The notes under the pieces: generated by a model
What the model saw: only the letters and a program-made list of their open reading frames with translations
Databases searched by the model: none
What the model was told of the DNA's origin: nothing
Position numbers and translations under genes: made by a program
Source of the DNA: Schizochytrium sp. TIO01
Lineage: Eukaryota; Sar; Bigyra; Thraustochytrida; Thraustochytriidae
Assembly (NCBI GenBank): GCA_004764695.1
Contig: SMSO01000015.1
Span: 1 to 42,500 of the forward strand
Direction of reading: 5' to 3'
DNA length: 42,500 bases
In this document: piece by piece, positions 9,757-19,966 of the stretch
How the letters are laid out: each line of letters starts with the position of its first letter
How positions within the stretch are numbered: the first letter of the stretch is position 1

Positions 9757-10506
9757 CTATCGAACAAACTTATACGCCCAGAGTTCTTCATATGCAGGCG
9801 ACCAGCTCTTACGAGCCCATGGGATATCAGCAAGTGTGACGGCATCGCGCACGCCAGGATCGATGGTGGAGATTTGCAGATACATGCCACCAGGTTTGAG
9901 CATACGATGCACCTGGCGCAAGAAGTCGTGAGTCATGTCATCACCTCCAAATTCTACTGCGTCAAGTGTGCCCTTGTCAATGCACAAGTCCACTGAAGAA
10001 TCTTCGATTTTTGATGCAAATATATCGTCTTGCATGAAAACACTTCGAGCAAGGACATTCTGCTCGTACTTCGTCTTGGCCACTTTTTCAAGCTGATGCA
10101 CCGCAGCCTCGCTAACATCAACATTAGTCACATGCACATGGTCGAAGGCCTTAGCAACGCGGAGTCCGAGCTCACTTAAACCGCAGCCAATGTGAAGACA
10201 CTTTAGCTCAGACAGTCTCGCCAGATTGTCGTTGTGGCGCACCTCGCGTTCGATGGTGTCCAATACCTCGTCAACCTCCGCGAACCATTCGCTAGGAGCG
10301 CGACCTGCGCGATACTTGTCGTCCCAAAAGGAAGGCTCCGCAAACTTGCTTGGGTCGCTGCTACTGCTAAAGTTGCTGATTTGGCATCGTAAGGGCCCGG
10401 ACTTGACGTTGCGCAAGTGGTGTAGCTCGCGGCTTGCGAGCCGTGTAAGTGCCATCATTTCTGCGATAGCGATTTGTAAATTGAATTCTTTTATTTTTAA
10501 GATCAC
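9757..10506 (-). CDS. Class I SAM methyltransferase, METTL12/13-like (probably mitochondrial)
   Basis: Single exon, 249 residues. The core opens with FWDDKYRAGRAPSEWF, typical of the METTL13/EEF1AKMT4/CSKMT group. SAM motif I is LHIGCGLSELG (~104-114), an acidic residue follows at ~130 (VTNVDVS), and then DLCIDKGTLDAV (~173-184), the D-K-G-T-x-D motif of this group. MLKPGGMYLQIS is the usual post-core strand. Met17 or Met18 opens a stretch rich in Arg, Leu and Ser with few acids (MMALTRLASRELHHLR), which looks like a mitochondrial leader. It would make this a candidate for citrate-synthase-type lysine methylation (CSKMT). The substrate cannot be told from sequence; elongation factor 1A lysine methylation is the main alternative. 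Translation may start at 10458 rather than 10506. Confidence 0.72.
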   Translation of the reverse strand: MILKIKEFNLQIAIAEMMALTRLASRELHHLRNVKSGPLRCQISNFSSSSDPSKFAEPSFWDDKYRAGRAPSEWFAEVDEVLDTIEREVRHNDNLARLSELKCLHIGCGLSELGLRVAKAFDHVHVTNVDVSEAAVHQLEKVAKTKYEQNVLARSVFMQDDIFASKIEDSSVDLCIDKGTLDAVEFGGDDMTHDFLRQVHRMLKPGGMYLQISTIDPGVRDAVTLADIPWARKSWSPAYEELWAYKFVR

Positions 10507-11890
10507 TTTATTTCGTGTTTTGTTATTTACTACCGGGAAATGCAGTACACAGCTTTTCTCACCACATTGAATTTGTCAGAAGCTTGTTGCTTGCGCCGTC
10601 ATTCTCATTGGTGGTACAAAATAAAAACCAACGTTCTTTGATCAAACAGCATAGTGATACGATCGCATACACCTCGACAATTGTTTTCAGGATTCACTCT
10701 CTTTTTCGTGAAAACCTTCTTTAGTATGTTCTGACTATCATTGCCTATGAGACAGCAAAAACATCACTACTATCATATAACAGTGCGCCTTAAGGAGCGA
10801 AGAAGTGTAAGATATCGCTTTCAGACACTCATTATTATCTCTAACCCCAAATATGGTATCAGTGATAAGCACTATTGCGAACGAGTGTGTACCAACCATT
10901 CCTATCAAATGTAGGTGCTTACTTAAATTTTTATCTCACTGCTTGTACTTGAACAATTTAAGTATTGCCTTCCGACTTCAAGTTGAGTTTTCTCCCGAGT
11001 GAAACAATCTTGGCTCCTACTTGGCCCCCGTGGGCACTTTTGATGCCCGCAATATTTCTGTAGTGCTGTTGCTATGTGCAGCACTCAAAATGGATAATGT
11101 GAACCCTGTAGAATATAAACGCATAACTGTAGCACTCAATGCCTGCATGATTCTGCGTGCCCCAGGATCATAAAGCTCCAGCACCAGTTCTCGATATGGA
11201 ATCTCTCTCCCTCTCCGGCAAGTTCTTGAACTGCTCCAAAACTACCTTCGAATATTTCTACAGCTAGGTATCTAATCTACCTAGTAAGTAGCTACATAGC
11301 TTTCCGACAACTTCTGATTTCTCCACTCCGTTCCCAGGACCAACGCCACGACAGCAGAAAACATTCCATTACAGAGTTGGCGGCAGCTTTCTCTCTCTTC
11401 GCTTCTCTTCCGTCACTCTCAGCTGTGCCCAAAGTAATCATATCCAAGATGGCACAATCGTTTGATTGCACAATCAATTCCACTTCAAGTTCCTCTTCAA
11501 TCTATCTGATCATCTGATCATCTGATCATCTGATCATCTAATCTTCCATCCAAGCAAACTCTTATCAGCATCGTCGATGCTACGAACTGGGGTCCTCTCG
11601 CTCAGCCATCCACGATAAAGTTTTCATGGTTAGTTCGTGGACTTGTTTGCTTAAAGGCTGAATTCCAACGATTGATTTCAATAACTGATCTAAACTGCAA
11701 TTGCATTCTCTCATTGATCGCCGTCATCGCACCGTGCGAGAACGTGCTCTCGGCGGGTTCTCGAAACCTTCGTATTTCCACCCATTCTTCGTGGCTGCTA
11801 GTTTGCGCGACCTTTGCGGACTCCAAACAGACGAAGAAAAGCTCAGTGTCTCTGACGTAGGACTGGCGTTAGTCGAGGTAGGACTGCAGC
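10507..11890. other. Intergenic, between divergent genes
   Basis: Upstream region of the methyltransferase (-) and the Nudix gene (+). Short frames only. A clean octanucleotide repeat lies at 11504-11543. The final ~250 bases probably hold the 5' UTR of the Nudix gene, or part of its N-terminus if an intron has been missed. Confidence 0.45.
11504..11543. repeat. ATCTGATC octanucleotide tandem repeat
   Basis: Four perfect copies of ATCTGATC followed by one copy with a single change (ATCTAATC). Each junction contains the palindrome TGATCA. Confidence 0.9.
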
Positions 11891-13360
11891 ATGAAGCTCA
11901 TGCAGTCCAGCATGAGGTGTTTCATGGTGTTCTCTAGGTCAGCAGTTCCGCTTTGCGAGGGAGGTCGAGGCGCCGTACATCGAGGAAGCGCTGGAGTTGG
12001 TACTAGTGAACTTCACGTTACAGGGTTCGGGTCTTATCGAGGTGTACAGGGTTCTCTGCGAGGAGGAATGTTCGCCATGGAGCGTAGAAACTACAGGATG
12101 GAGCGGCAGTTCTGGTCAGATCTCCCGCTCGACAGGCACCCGCTGCCAGAGCTACACGACGACGAGCTGTCTCACCAGGAGACCACAAAGGTTGTTAAGG
12201 ATGCTTTTGAGCACCCTGAATCCCGGTTCCTGCTCTTCCGTGACGGTAAGATTGCGCTTGCGAACCAGATTAAGGATATCGATTCCAAAGGCGAGACTTC
12301 TGCATCCGAAAGCAGCGGAAAATCTCTTGCGTGGTGGACATGGGCCCAAGTGTCTGCGTTGCCTTCGTGGAGGGCTCGCGAGCTCGAGCCAGAACCTGAG
12401 AAGTTCGTTGGTGAGATGGATGGCGATTCCGCGGGGCGTACTGTGATTCTGTTGGGTCGCAAGAAGAAGGTTGGAGATGTAGAACATGATAACTGCGGTG
12501 AAAGTCACGATGAAGTGATTCTTGGTAGCGGATGGCGTTTCGTATGCGATGTTAGCGGCGTGGAGGACCCTGCTCTCGAGAAGCTCACCTTCATTCATCC
12601 TCGAAGCATGCTTAACAAGCTTCCCAGTGGAGACATGGCTGTCGTGGGCCAGGCTGTGTCACGCATGAATTGGCACTTGGAGATGGCACACTCACCTCGG
12701 ACGGGCGCAGCTACTGCACCCATCGGATGTGGTCATCGCCGCCGAGACTGGTCCCAGGAGGACCGCCGAAATGCAGTTTTTTACCCTCGTACAGACCCGG
12801 TGGCAATCATGCTGGTCCAATCCAAGGACGGAGAGCGTTGCCTTCTTGGTAAGACTCGCCGCCGTGGAGGTGGCAACATGTACTCTTGTTTGGCAGGCTT
12901 TGTAGAGCAGGCTGAGTCCGTGGAGGCTGCCTGTCGCCGCGAGGTTTTTGAAGAGAGCGGTGTGCTTGTTGGGGATGAAGTCCAAATTGTAGGTACACAG
13001 CCGTGGCCCATCGGAGCTGCAGGTCACTGCGAGCTTATGGTCGGTTGCATCGCTCGTGCTTCTTGTGAAGACATCAACATGGATGAAAAGGAGATGGCCG
13101 ATGTTCGCTGGTTCACGCGAGCTGAAGCTCTCGAGCTTTTGCGCCTTTCACACGTACCCGGCGCCATGGGCAACCCGGAATATAAGGCCGTAGTACCACC
13201 GGACTGGGCAATTGCACATCACTTGATCAAGTCTTGGGCAGAGAATGATGTTTGGGATACTGCGCCAGTCTCCCCAAGTAAGGATCCGTCCTGGCTTATG
13301 GTGGCTGCTTCTAGCCTTGCTGTTGGCATGATCGCAGGTGTCTTCATTGGACGTTTGTAA
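11891..13360 (+). CDS. NUDT12/NudC-like NAD(H) pyrophosphatase, tail-anchored
   Basis: Single exon of up to 489 residues. The N-terminal part has FWSDLPLDRHPLPELH, like the F-x-x-x-PLDR segment of NADH pyrophosphatases. PRTDPVAIMLV leads into the Nudix domain, whose box is complete at ~336-358: G, x5, E, x7, REVFEESGV. It is followed by a version of the family's PWPF motif (GTQPWPIGAAG). In this family NAD(H) or decapping substrates are cut to NMN(H) and AMP. Two oddities: the four-Cys zinc ribbon normally placed just before the Nudix domain is absent (a single Cys in IGCGHRR), and the C-terminus is a lone membrane segment (~466-486, LAVGMIAGVFI) ending GRL. This suggests a tail-anchored enzyme facing the cytosol. 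The first 59 residues are unconvincing, and Met60 (12068) may be the true start. Confidence 0.75.
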   Translation: MKLMQSSMRCFMVFSRSAVPLCEGGRGAVHRGSAGVGTSELHVTGFGSYRGVQGSLRGGMFAMERRNYRMERQFWSDLPLDRHPLPELHDDELSHQETTKVVKDAFEHPESRFLLFRDGKIALANQIKDIDSKGETSASESSGKSLAWWTWAQVSALPSWRARELEPEPEKFVGEMDGDSAGRTVILLGRKKKVGDVEHDNCGESHDEVILGSGWRFVCDVSGVEDPALEKLTFIHPRSMLNKLPSGDMAVVGQAVSRMNWHLEMAHSPRTGAATAPIGCGHRRRDWSQEDRRNAVFYPRTDPVAIMLVQSKDGERCLLGKTRRRGGGNMYSCLAGFVEQAESVEAACRREVFEESGVLVGDEVQIVGTQPWPIGAAGHCELMVGCIARASCEDINMDEKEMADVRWFTRAEALELLRLSHVPGAMGNPEYKAVVPPDWAIAHHLIKSWAENDVWDTAPVSPSKDPSWLMVAASSLAVGMIAGVFIGRL

Positions 13361-13833
13361 AACTTGCGTCTGTCCGTACTGAGGGACCGTAGTATTCTAT
13401 GTCAAATTCGAGTATATTTCATCTTTGCTTTAGATTTGGTTCGGTTGTCAAAGATGCTTGGCCGCTACATGCTGCTCTACTTTCCTGTGGGTTCTTATGA
13501 TATGAGTAACATAGCAAACTTCGAGCCGAATTTAACGATGTTTATTTTGCGATTTCTAGCAAGTCAGCATTTATCCCTATCAAGCAACGCAAGTCCAAGG
13601 TTTCTTATCAACATGCATATTTCGCTTACAATATGTACACAATGAAGTCATTTTCTTGATATTTTTTTATTATTTTTTTATAACCCCTGCAGCAAAGCCT
13701 TGCAGAATAAATAATCAAACCAAACACGCTGCTGCAAAACGCTCTGACGTCTGTTTCATGTCCAGTCTGTCCTTCAAATTAGTAATCTTTGTGGTTTATA
13801 TACTTGCGTAGCTACTCTATAATCATCTCATGT
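13361..13833. other. Intergenic upstream of tRNA cluster
   Basis: 3' UTR of the Nudix gene followed by AT-rich spacer. One short frame (13364-13645) has no recognisable content. Confidence 0.5.
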
Positions 13834-13906
13834 GCTTCGATAACTCAGTTGGTAGAGTGGTAGGTTTACACCCTGCAAGTCTTGGGATCGACGCCCGATC
13901 GAAGTA
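13834..13906 (+). tRNA. tRNA-Val (anticodon UAC), copy 1
   Basis: A full 73-base cloverleaf. Acceptor GCTTCGA pairs with TCGAAGT (one G-T). The D arm is ACTC/GAGT with AGTTGGTA. The anticodon arm is GTAGG/CCTGC with loop TTTACAC, so the anticodon is UAC, reading GUA. The variable loop is AAGTC. The T arm is TTGGG/CCCGA. The discriminator is A73, as usual for valine tRNAs, and CCA is not encoded. Position 54 is A rather than the near-universal U. A T-run at 13920-13926 is a likely RNA polymerase III terminator. Confidence 0.93.
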
Positions 13907-14022
13907 AATGACAGGATTATTTTTTTCTCCTTTCTTTTTGCTCAATTTTTTCCCTCTTTTTTTTCTTTCTTCCTATGAAAAAAGAGAAAAGAAATGAAGT
14001 TACTGCCCCAAACATCTCAAGT

Positions 14023-14095
14023 GCTTCGATAACTCAGTTGGTAGAGTGGTAGGTTTACACCCTGCAAGTCTTGGGATCGACGCCCGATCGAAGTA
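14023..14095 (+). tRNA. tRNA-Val (anticodon UAC), copy 2
   Basis: Identical over all 73 bases to the copy at 13834. About 10 bases of 5' flank (CATCTCA-GT) and ~20 bases of 3' flank are also shared, which points to local tandem duplication. A T-run at 14109-14115 serves as terminator, and a second longer T-tract lies near 14170-14194. Confidence 0.93.
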
Positions 14096-14337
14096 AATGA
14101 TAGGTTTATTTTTTTCTTTTTCCCTTTCTTTTTTTGGTGCAGATACTTCAATTTTTTCCCTTTTCGCTCTTTTTTTTTTTTTTTTTTTTTTTTTCTATGA
14201 AAAAGACAAATGAAGTGAGGCTTCCACTACACTACCAAAATTATGCTACTCTCTGAGTGACTTTGTTTTTGGCATTGAGATCTTGAGACCTGAAATGTAT
14301 TAACCAGTGGAGCCAGACGCAATAACATCTGTCAGAT

Positions 14338-14410
14338 GCTTCGATAACTCAGTTGGTAGAGTGGTAGGTTTACACCCTGCAAGTCTTGGGATCGACGCCC
14401 GATCGAAGTA
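14338..14410 (+). tRNA. tRNA-Val (anticodon UAC), copy 3
   Basis: Third identical copy. Its 5' flank (CATCTGTCAGAT) is more diverged than that of copies 1 and 2, so it separated first or was inserted separately. T-run terminator at 14423-14428. Confidence 0.93.
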
Positions 14411-15647
14411 ATTGAGGATTTATTTTTTCCCTTTATTTTTTTCTTTTCTTTTGCTCCTTCGACTTTCTGTAACATTCCATTAAGATTAAATATATAGAGC
14501 ATTGGAGAGCTTTGCTATCAAAGACCATAACCAGTTATATAGATATTATTTGCACGGCAGATGAATGGACTTGTCTATTTCTTTACTAAAAACATTCAAA
14601 GCTATGTAGTAGTAGCATAGTATTGTTTTTCTTTTTCCTTACTATATGCTCAAGTATCTTAATAGTTCTATAAATGCAGTTCTCATTTTCTGAACTCATT
14701 ACTTACATAGAACAGGAACAGGGTCAAACGCGACCTCTTTATTTTAGAGCTACTGCTCAACGTTCACATTTTACTTAGATAATCATCCCGCCAGGATTTA
14801 GATAACGTTATGAAGCAGTCAACAAATCCAATTTCTGTCGTGTAACTGAGTCAATGAAGGTATCGTCCTACGATGTATGTAAAAGAGCAACTAGAAAATG
14901 CCTAATACCTCCGTTTAATCTTGGGAGCAGCATAAGGACGTCGACAAGGAAACAACAAATACGCATGGACTCCTCATGACACCATTATGGCGATTGACTA
15001 CTTTTGGCTCTATAAGTGGGCTACTTTGACCAGTCAAAAGCTTTCCTCGGCAGCTTTACTCTGAGCGAAAGCTCAAGTCAAAGCATTGCGTTTTTGCGCA
15101 ATTCGCAAGGCTGAAACCTGCAGTGTACCTATAAAATACTCTGTAAATTATCTTTCGTATTACCAGTTTGGGCAGATGTTATCCAGCCTCAGGTTGAGGA
15201 TTGCAAAAATGCTATGCTTTAGACACAAGTGTTGATTGCTATGCAAGGTGAGAATAACGATTTGTAAACTTGAACAAGTTAAGGAACTTTCAACTGACTA
15301 CGAATTCAAGCAAAACGCAGACACCAAGTAAAGGGATGCTATTGTAGAACCAAGCAAAAGTAGATAAATCTGGATATTTTTGATGAGACGGACCGAAAAA
15401 AGAAAAAGAAAAAGAAAAAAAGAGAATGAACAACTACAACAACAACGATCATCGACAACATCAAAAATGTGCCAAAGTCATGGGCGTGGTGGGAAGTGGA
15501 AGGGGATGAGAGGGTGAAGAGAAGTCAGGGTCGAAGTCAGTGTAAGGAATGCATATACCAAAGAGTAGTGTAAGGGACAATTTAGCATCTAACCGAGAGT
15601 ACAGGACATGAGAAGCGCATACTTGCGTGAGAAAGAAAAGACGAGAT
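14411..15647. other. Intergenic with a small hairpin cluster
   Basis: No gene supported. At 15008-15115 there is a TATA-like CTATAAG followed by TTTGAC/GTCAAA, TGAGC-GAAA-GCTCA and TTGCG/CGCAA hairpins. The last ~250 bases are the 3' flank of the serine dehydratase gene. Confidence 0.4.
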
Positions 15648-17219
15648 TCAGCAGGCCGGGGAGGAGCGCGTAATCTTGTTGGCCAGCGCAAGACCACCAA
15701 GCGCTGTCTCCTTGTACTCCTCCTTCATGTCATTGCCGATCTGGCGCATGACCTCGACTACGGTATCAAAAGAAATGTGGTGGCTCTCCTCGGCAGAGAC
15801 GATGGCGAGGGCAGCAGCGTTCATGGCCTTGGTGGCACCCATGGCGTTACGCTCAATGCAGGGGATCTGGACGAGACCATCGATGGGGTCGCAGGTGAGA
15901 CCAAGAGAGTGCTCCATGGCAATCTCAGCAGCGTTCTCGACCTGACCGGGAGATCCGCCAAGGCAAGCAGCAAGACCAGCAGCAGCCATGGAGCTAGCGA
16001 CACCAACCTCACCCTGGCAGCCAGCCTCAGCTCCGGAGATGGAGGCGTTTTGCTTGAAGAGGGCGCCAATGGCAGCTGCGGTCAGAAGGAAGCGACGAGG
16101 GGCAAGGACGACAGCTTCCTCGTAAGACGGGTAGAGGTGCTTGAGCTGGCGCACAGTGCGCGGGTTGAGGAGGTCAGTAATGAGGTGCTTGATGCAAGCG
16201 GGGATGATACCACTGGCACCGTTGGTGGGTGCAGTGACGATCTGCGACCATCCACCAGCGTTCTCCTCGTTGACGGCGATGGCATACATGGAGAGCTTGG
16301 ACATGCCGTTGAGCAGAGGGAGGAAGGAGTCCTCGTGGGATGGAAGGGAGTTGCTGCGAGCAAAGTGCTTCTCCTTCTGGTAGAGCTTGGGAGCACGGCG
16401 CTTGACTTCAAGGCGACCGGGGAGCATGGGCTCGGTGGAGGTGAGTCCGCGCTCAATGCAGCCGTTCATGACACCCCAGATGCGGTCGAGCTTGGCATTG
16501 ACCTCGTCCTCGGTGAATCCCTTGTGGAGCTCGTTGTGGCGCATGACCTCGGCAATGTCCATCTGCTTGTTGGCGCAGATTACGAGGAGTTCCTTCATGT
16601 TCTTGAAGTGAAGGTCGAGGAGGTGAGCCTCCTTCTCCTGAGCGAGCTCAGCCTTTGTGGCATGCATCTCGTGCAGAGTACGGATGAAACCACCTCCGAT
16701 GCTGAAGTAAGTCTCCTCGAAGAGAAGAGTTTTGCCAGAGTCACCGAAGGCCTTGACAGTCATGGCGTTGGAGTGCTCCTTCTTGCGGTCAAAGCTCCAG
16801 GTGAGCTCCTCGCGCTCCTCAAAGGAGATGAACTTCTCACCTCCGAGGTGGAGCATACGATCGCGGGAGATCGAGTGCAAGATCTCAACAGCGTTCTCGA
16901 CTCTGTCGGGGGCTACGCCGGAAAGACCAAGGAGGCAGGCCTGGTCGGTGGCGTGGCCCTTTCCGGTGAGAGAGAGGGAACCGAAGAGGTCAACCTGGAC
17001 GCGGTCAACCTTGTCCATGAGGTCCTTCTTGCGGAGCTCATCCACGAAGTCGTTACAGGCCTTCATGGGGCCAACGGTGTGCGAAGAAGAGGGGCCCACA
17101 CCAATCTTGAAGAGCTCAAAGGTCGAGGTGGTCACGCTGCGGGTCGCCAGCTTGAAGGCGACGGGTCCCGCCATGGCGCCACGGCGAGACAGGTTCGCAC
17201 TCATCTTGAAGGCCATCAT
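15648..17219 (-). CDS. L-serine dehydratase, [4Fe-4S] single-chain type, probably mitochondrial
   Basis: Single exon, 523 residues. It deaminates L-serine to pyruvate and ammonia with an oxygen-sensitive iron-sulfur cluster rather than PLP. After a leader rich in Arg, Ser and Ala (residues 1-31, likely mitochondrial) comes the family signature FKIGVGPSSSHTVGPMKA. Later blocks are PTNGASGIIPA, AGCQGEVG and CDPIDGLVQIPC. The cluster ligands appear to be Cys401, Cys443 and Cys454. Their spacing of 42 and 11 is the same as I recall for the Legionella enzyme, and the last residue of the protein is Cys523, matching the C-terminal fourth ligand of the bacterial tail-in-mouth fold. The enzyme is bacterial in type, so transfer or organelle origin is possible. 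The long plus-strand frame opposite (15627-17330) is a shadow. Confidence 0.9.
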   Translation of the reverse strand: MMAFKMSANLSRRGAMAGPVAFKLATRSVTTSTFELFKIGVGPSSSHTVGPMKACNDFVDELRKKDLMDKVDRVQVDLFGSLSLTGKGHATDQACLLGLSGVAPDRVENAVEILHSISRDRMLHLGGEKFISFEEREELTWSFDRKKEHSNAMTVKAFGDSGKTLLFEETYFSIGGGFIRTLHEMHATKAELAQEKEAHLLDLHFKNMKELLVICANKQMDIAEVMRHNELHKGFTEDEVNAKLDRIWGVMNGCIERGLTSTEPMLPGRLEVKRRAPKLYQKEKHFARSNSLPSHEDSFLPLLNGMSKLSMYAIAVNEENAGGWSQIVTAPTNGASGIIPACIKHLITDLLNPRTVRQLKHLYPSYEEAVVLAPRRFLLTAAAIGALFKQNASISGAEAGCQGEVGVASSMAAAGLAACLGGSPGQVENAAEIAMEHSLGLTCDPIDGLVQIPCIERNAMGATKAMNAAALAIVSAEESHHISFDTVVEVMRQIGNDMKEEYKETALGGLALANKITRSSPAC

Positions 17220-17453
17220 GATTGCCCTCTTGCCTGCTTCAATCCCTGCTTCCCTGTTTGCTTGCCTGATTGCTTGCTCACAGCAAACACCTCAGCCTGC
17301 AAGGAAACTGGCTGCGTTCGAGTTCTGTAATTCGGATTTGCTTCTGCAATTCTCCTCCTCTGCGCCCTCCTCCTCCTTCTCCCTCCTCCTCTTCTTCCTT
17401 TTCTTCCACTCAAGTGAAAGCATTTCTTTTTAATGCTTTCTTTTAATTTAATT

Positions 17454-17455
<2 letters not shown>

Positions 17456-17498
<43 letters not shown>

Positions 17499-17505
17499 AA
17501 ATAAA
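17456..17505. repeat. (AAAT)n microsatellite
   Basis: About twelve tetranucleotide copies with one interruption near the end. It lies ~240 bases upstream of the serine dehydratase start. Confidence 0.9.
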
Positions 17506-18676
17506 AAGAAGTTAGTTTTTTGTAGTGCTGATAAATGATCAAACAAATCAGACATCGCTACCAGTCTCCTAAGATCTATCTACTGCACATGGTTGACCCC
17601 TTCTCTTTAAACTTTAAACTTTGTGTGGGATTTGATTACAAGAAAACCAGAAGAGAGGTCGCCGTGTTCCTTTGGGGCCCGCCGAAAGATGTGGCGCACT
17701 GTCTTCAAAACGCGTGCCTGCGCAGCTTATGGCGCTTTTCCCGTCTGCTTCCACTATCTCCAGCCTTTTGCCGGCTCCGTGTGAGTTTTGCTACTGCGTT
17801 ATCGCGACACTGTTCGCGCATGGCAACGACCAACTTTTGTTTTTTGTTTCTTTTTGTGATTCCTGCGTTACCTTTAATTTAAAAAAGAAAAGAAAAAAAG
17901 TTAAATAATGTTTTTTGTTTTTTTAAAGTAAGAAGTTCACAGCCGAGGGAAAAAGGGAAACTTGAATGAAATACAGAGTCAGTTTCTTCGCTATGTGCGA
18001 CTTATTTCTTTGGTGGTTTCGCTGGAGCCTCCGCCTTCCTGCATCGACTGTGATTCATGTGCCCTCGTAAGCGCTACACCCGGCACAGTGTTCCGTGGCC
18101 AGGATGCCCCAAAGCTCGCTTGATCTGCAGCGCCACACGCTTCTGCTGTCTTTAGTTCTCTCGAGTTCTAGCTCTTTTGCAATTTTCCTTTTCTCTCTTT
18201 TCTTTCTTCAAGTTCTCATCTTTCTTTTATTTTAACTTCTAAGCCATAGAACAGCACTTTAGCACCGCGTTCTCTCGCCCTCTTTCCCGTTCTTTCCCGC
18301 GTAGACCATCGCCTGTCTTCTGTTCTTTTTCTTTCTTTTCTTTTTCTTTCTTTTCTTTTCTCTGTCCTCCTTTTCTCGTTGCCTGGTCTTCACCTTCGTG
18401 CCAAGCTTCTTCACTGCATTGTTACCGGTAGACGATCCGCATTCCCTCCTGCTTTCACCCCTCGCGAATTAATAAGTCGTGGATGAGACACGCCGCCGCG
18501 CTGTTCTGTCGATGTGCGTATGAATATACACTCCATTCCTTTCCATTCCATTCCATCACTTCTTTCCGCGGCTTTTGGCCTCAAGAAACCCTGCAAAGGC
18601 GGCGCAAACCCGTCGAAGGAAGGCATCGCGCGCAGGCTTTATATGCTATGCTAATCAGTATAAACAGCACTTGATT

Positions 18677-18770
18677 GAAAAGAGAAGAAAAGAAAAGAAA
18701 AGAGAAGAAAAGAAAAGAAAAGAAAAGAAAAGAAAAGAAAAGAAAAGAAAAGAAAAGAAAAAAAGAAAAG
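18677..18770. repeat. (AAAAG)n microsatellite
   Basis: A pentanucleotide purine tract of ~94 bases, with two GAGAAG interruptions near its start and a short slip near its end. Confidence 0.9.
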
Positions 18771-18949
18771 CAGTCCACGCAAAGGAAAGGAGGGATTTAT
18801 GAGCAGAACGAAACTAGGGATTAGAAGAGGAAACAAAAATAGGGGCAAATGTAATTTGCTGTTGAAAGAACTCAATTGCCTACTATACTATATTGAAAAA
18901 AACAAACCCATGAACAATACTGTTCTTTGTTTGCTCATTTGAGACACTT

Positions 18950-18982
18950 GAACGAACGAACGAACAGACAAACAAACAAACA
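18950..18982. repeat. (GAAC)n passing into (AAAC)n
   Basis: Four GAAC copies, then three to four AAAC copies; a compound tetranucleotide tract. Confidence 0.8.
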
Positions 18983-19125
18983 TACAAAAGCGACGTTAAG
19001 GTCCTCTTTGATTGCGGCTCACGCGTGCGCTAGGTTCACGTAGACACAAAAGGCGCTGTCTTATGAAGAATAAGACTTGAGCAGTAGTAGTAGGAGTTGG
19101 CAAAGGGAAAGATATGCTGTTGAAA

Positions 19126-19310
19126 AAATGAATGAATGAATGAATGAATGAATGAGTCAATCGATCAATCAATCAATCAATCAATATAGACATGGATATG
19201 AATATGAATTGAATATGGATATGAATATGGATATGGATGAATACGGATATAATAAATATATAAATGAATGAATGAATATGGATTTGAATATGGATATGGA
19301 TGAATACGGA
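19126..19310. repeat. Compound repeats: (AATG)n, (AATC)n and GGATAT-rich tract
   Basis: (AATG)n to ~19154 and (AATC)n at 19158-19186, followed by ~120 bases of degenerate ATGGATATGAAT-type units. The adjacent tracts look like successive slippage products. Confidence 0.8.
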
Positions 19311-19675
19311 TGAGCGAGTGAGCGAAGATAGTGAATACAATTTTTAGACTTTCTGTGGCCTTGAGTTTGTCAGGCTGGCTTGCTTTGCTTTTCTTTACTC
19401 GCTCGCTCGCTGCTGGCTGTTTGGGATAGGCCCTTCGAGCCGAGTTTATTGCTGGGTCTTGTAGTTACAGGGAGGTTTTCAGAATTTTCATTTGATCTGA
19501 CTGCGTAACACTACAAAAGTTGGTTGAGGGGTTTGTTGGGTCAGGTTGTTTGATGGTGTATTGCAATCTCTTCTTTTGCCCCCCTTCTTTATCTTCATTT
19601 CCTTCTTTCGCCTTGGCCTTCGAAAGATATAAAGCGTCTTTATTTTTGACTCCTTTCTTGAAAACTTGAAGACTC

Positions 19676-19966
<291 letters not shown>

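Noticed and set aside
15627-17330. 567-residue plus-strand open frame
   Set aside because: It lies exactly antisense to the serine dehydratase, whose motifs and Cys spacing are unmistakable. The plus frame has a biased, domain-free composition.
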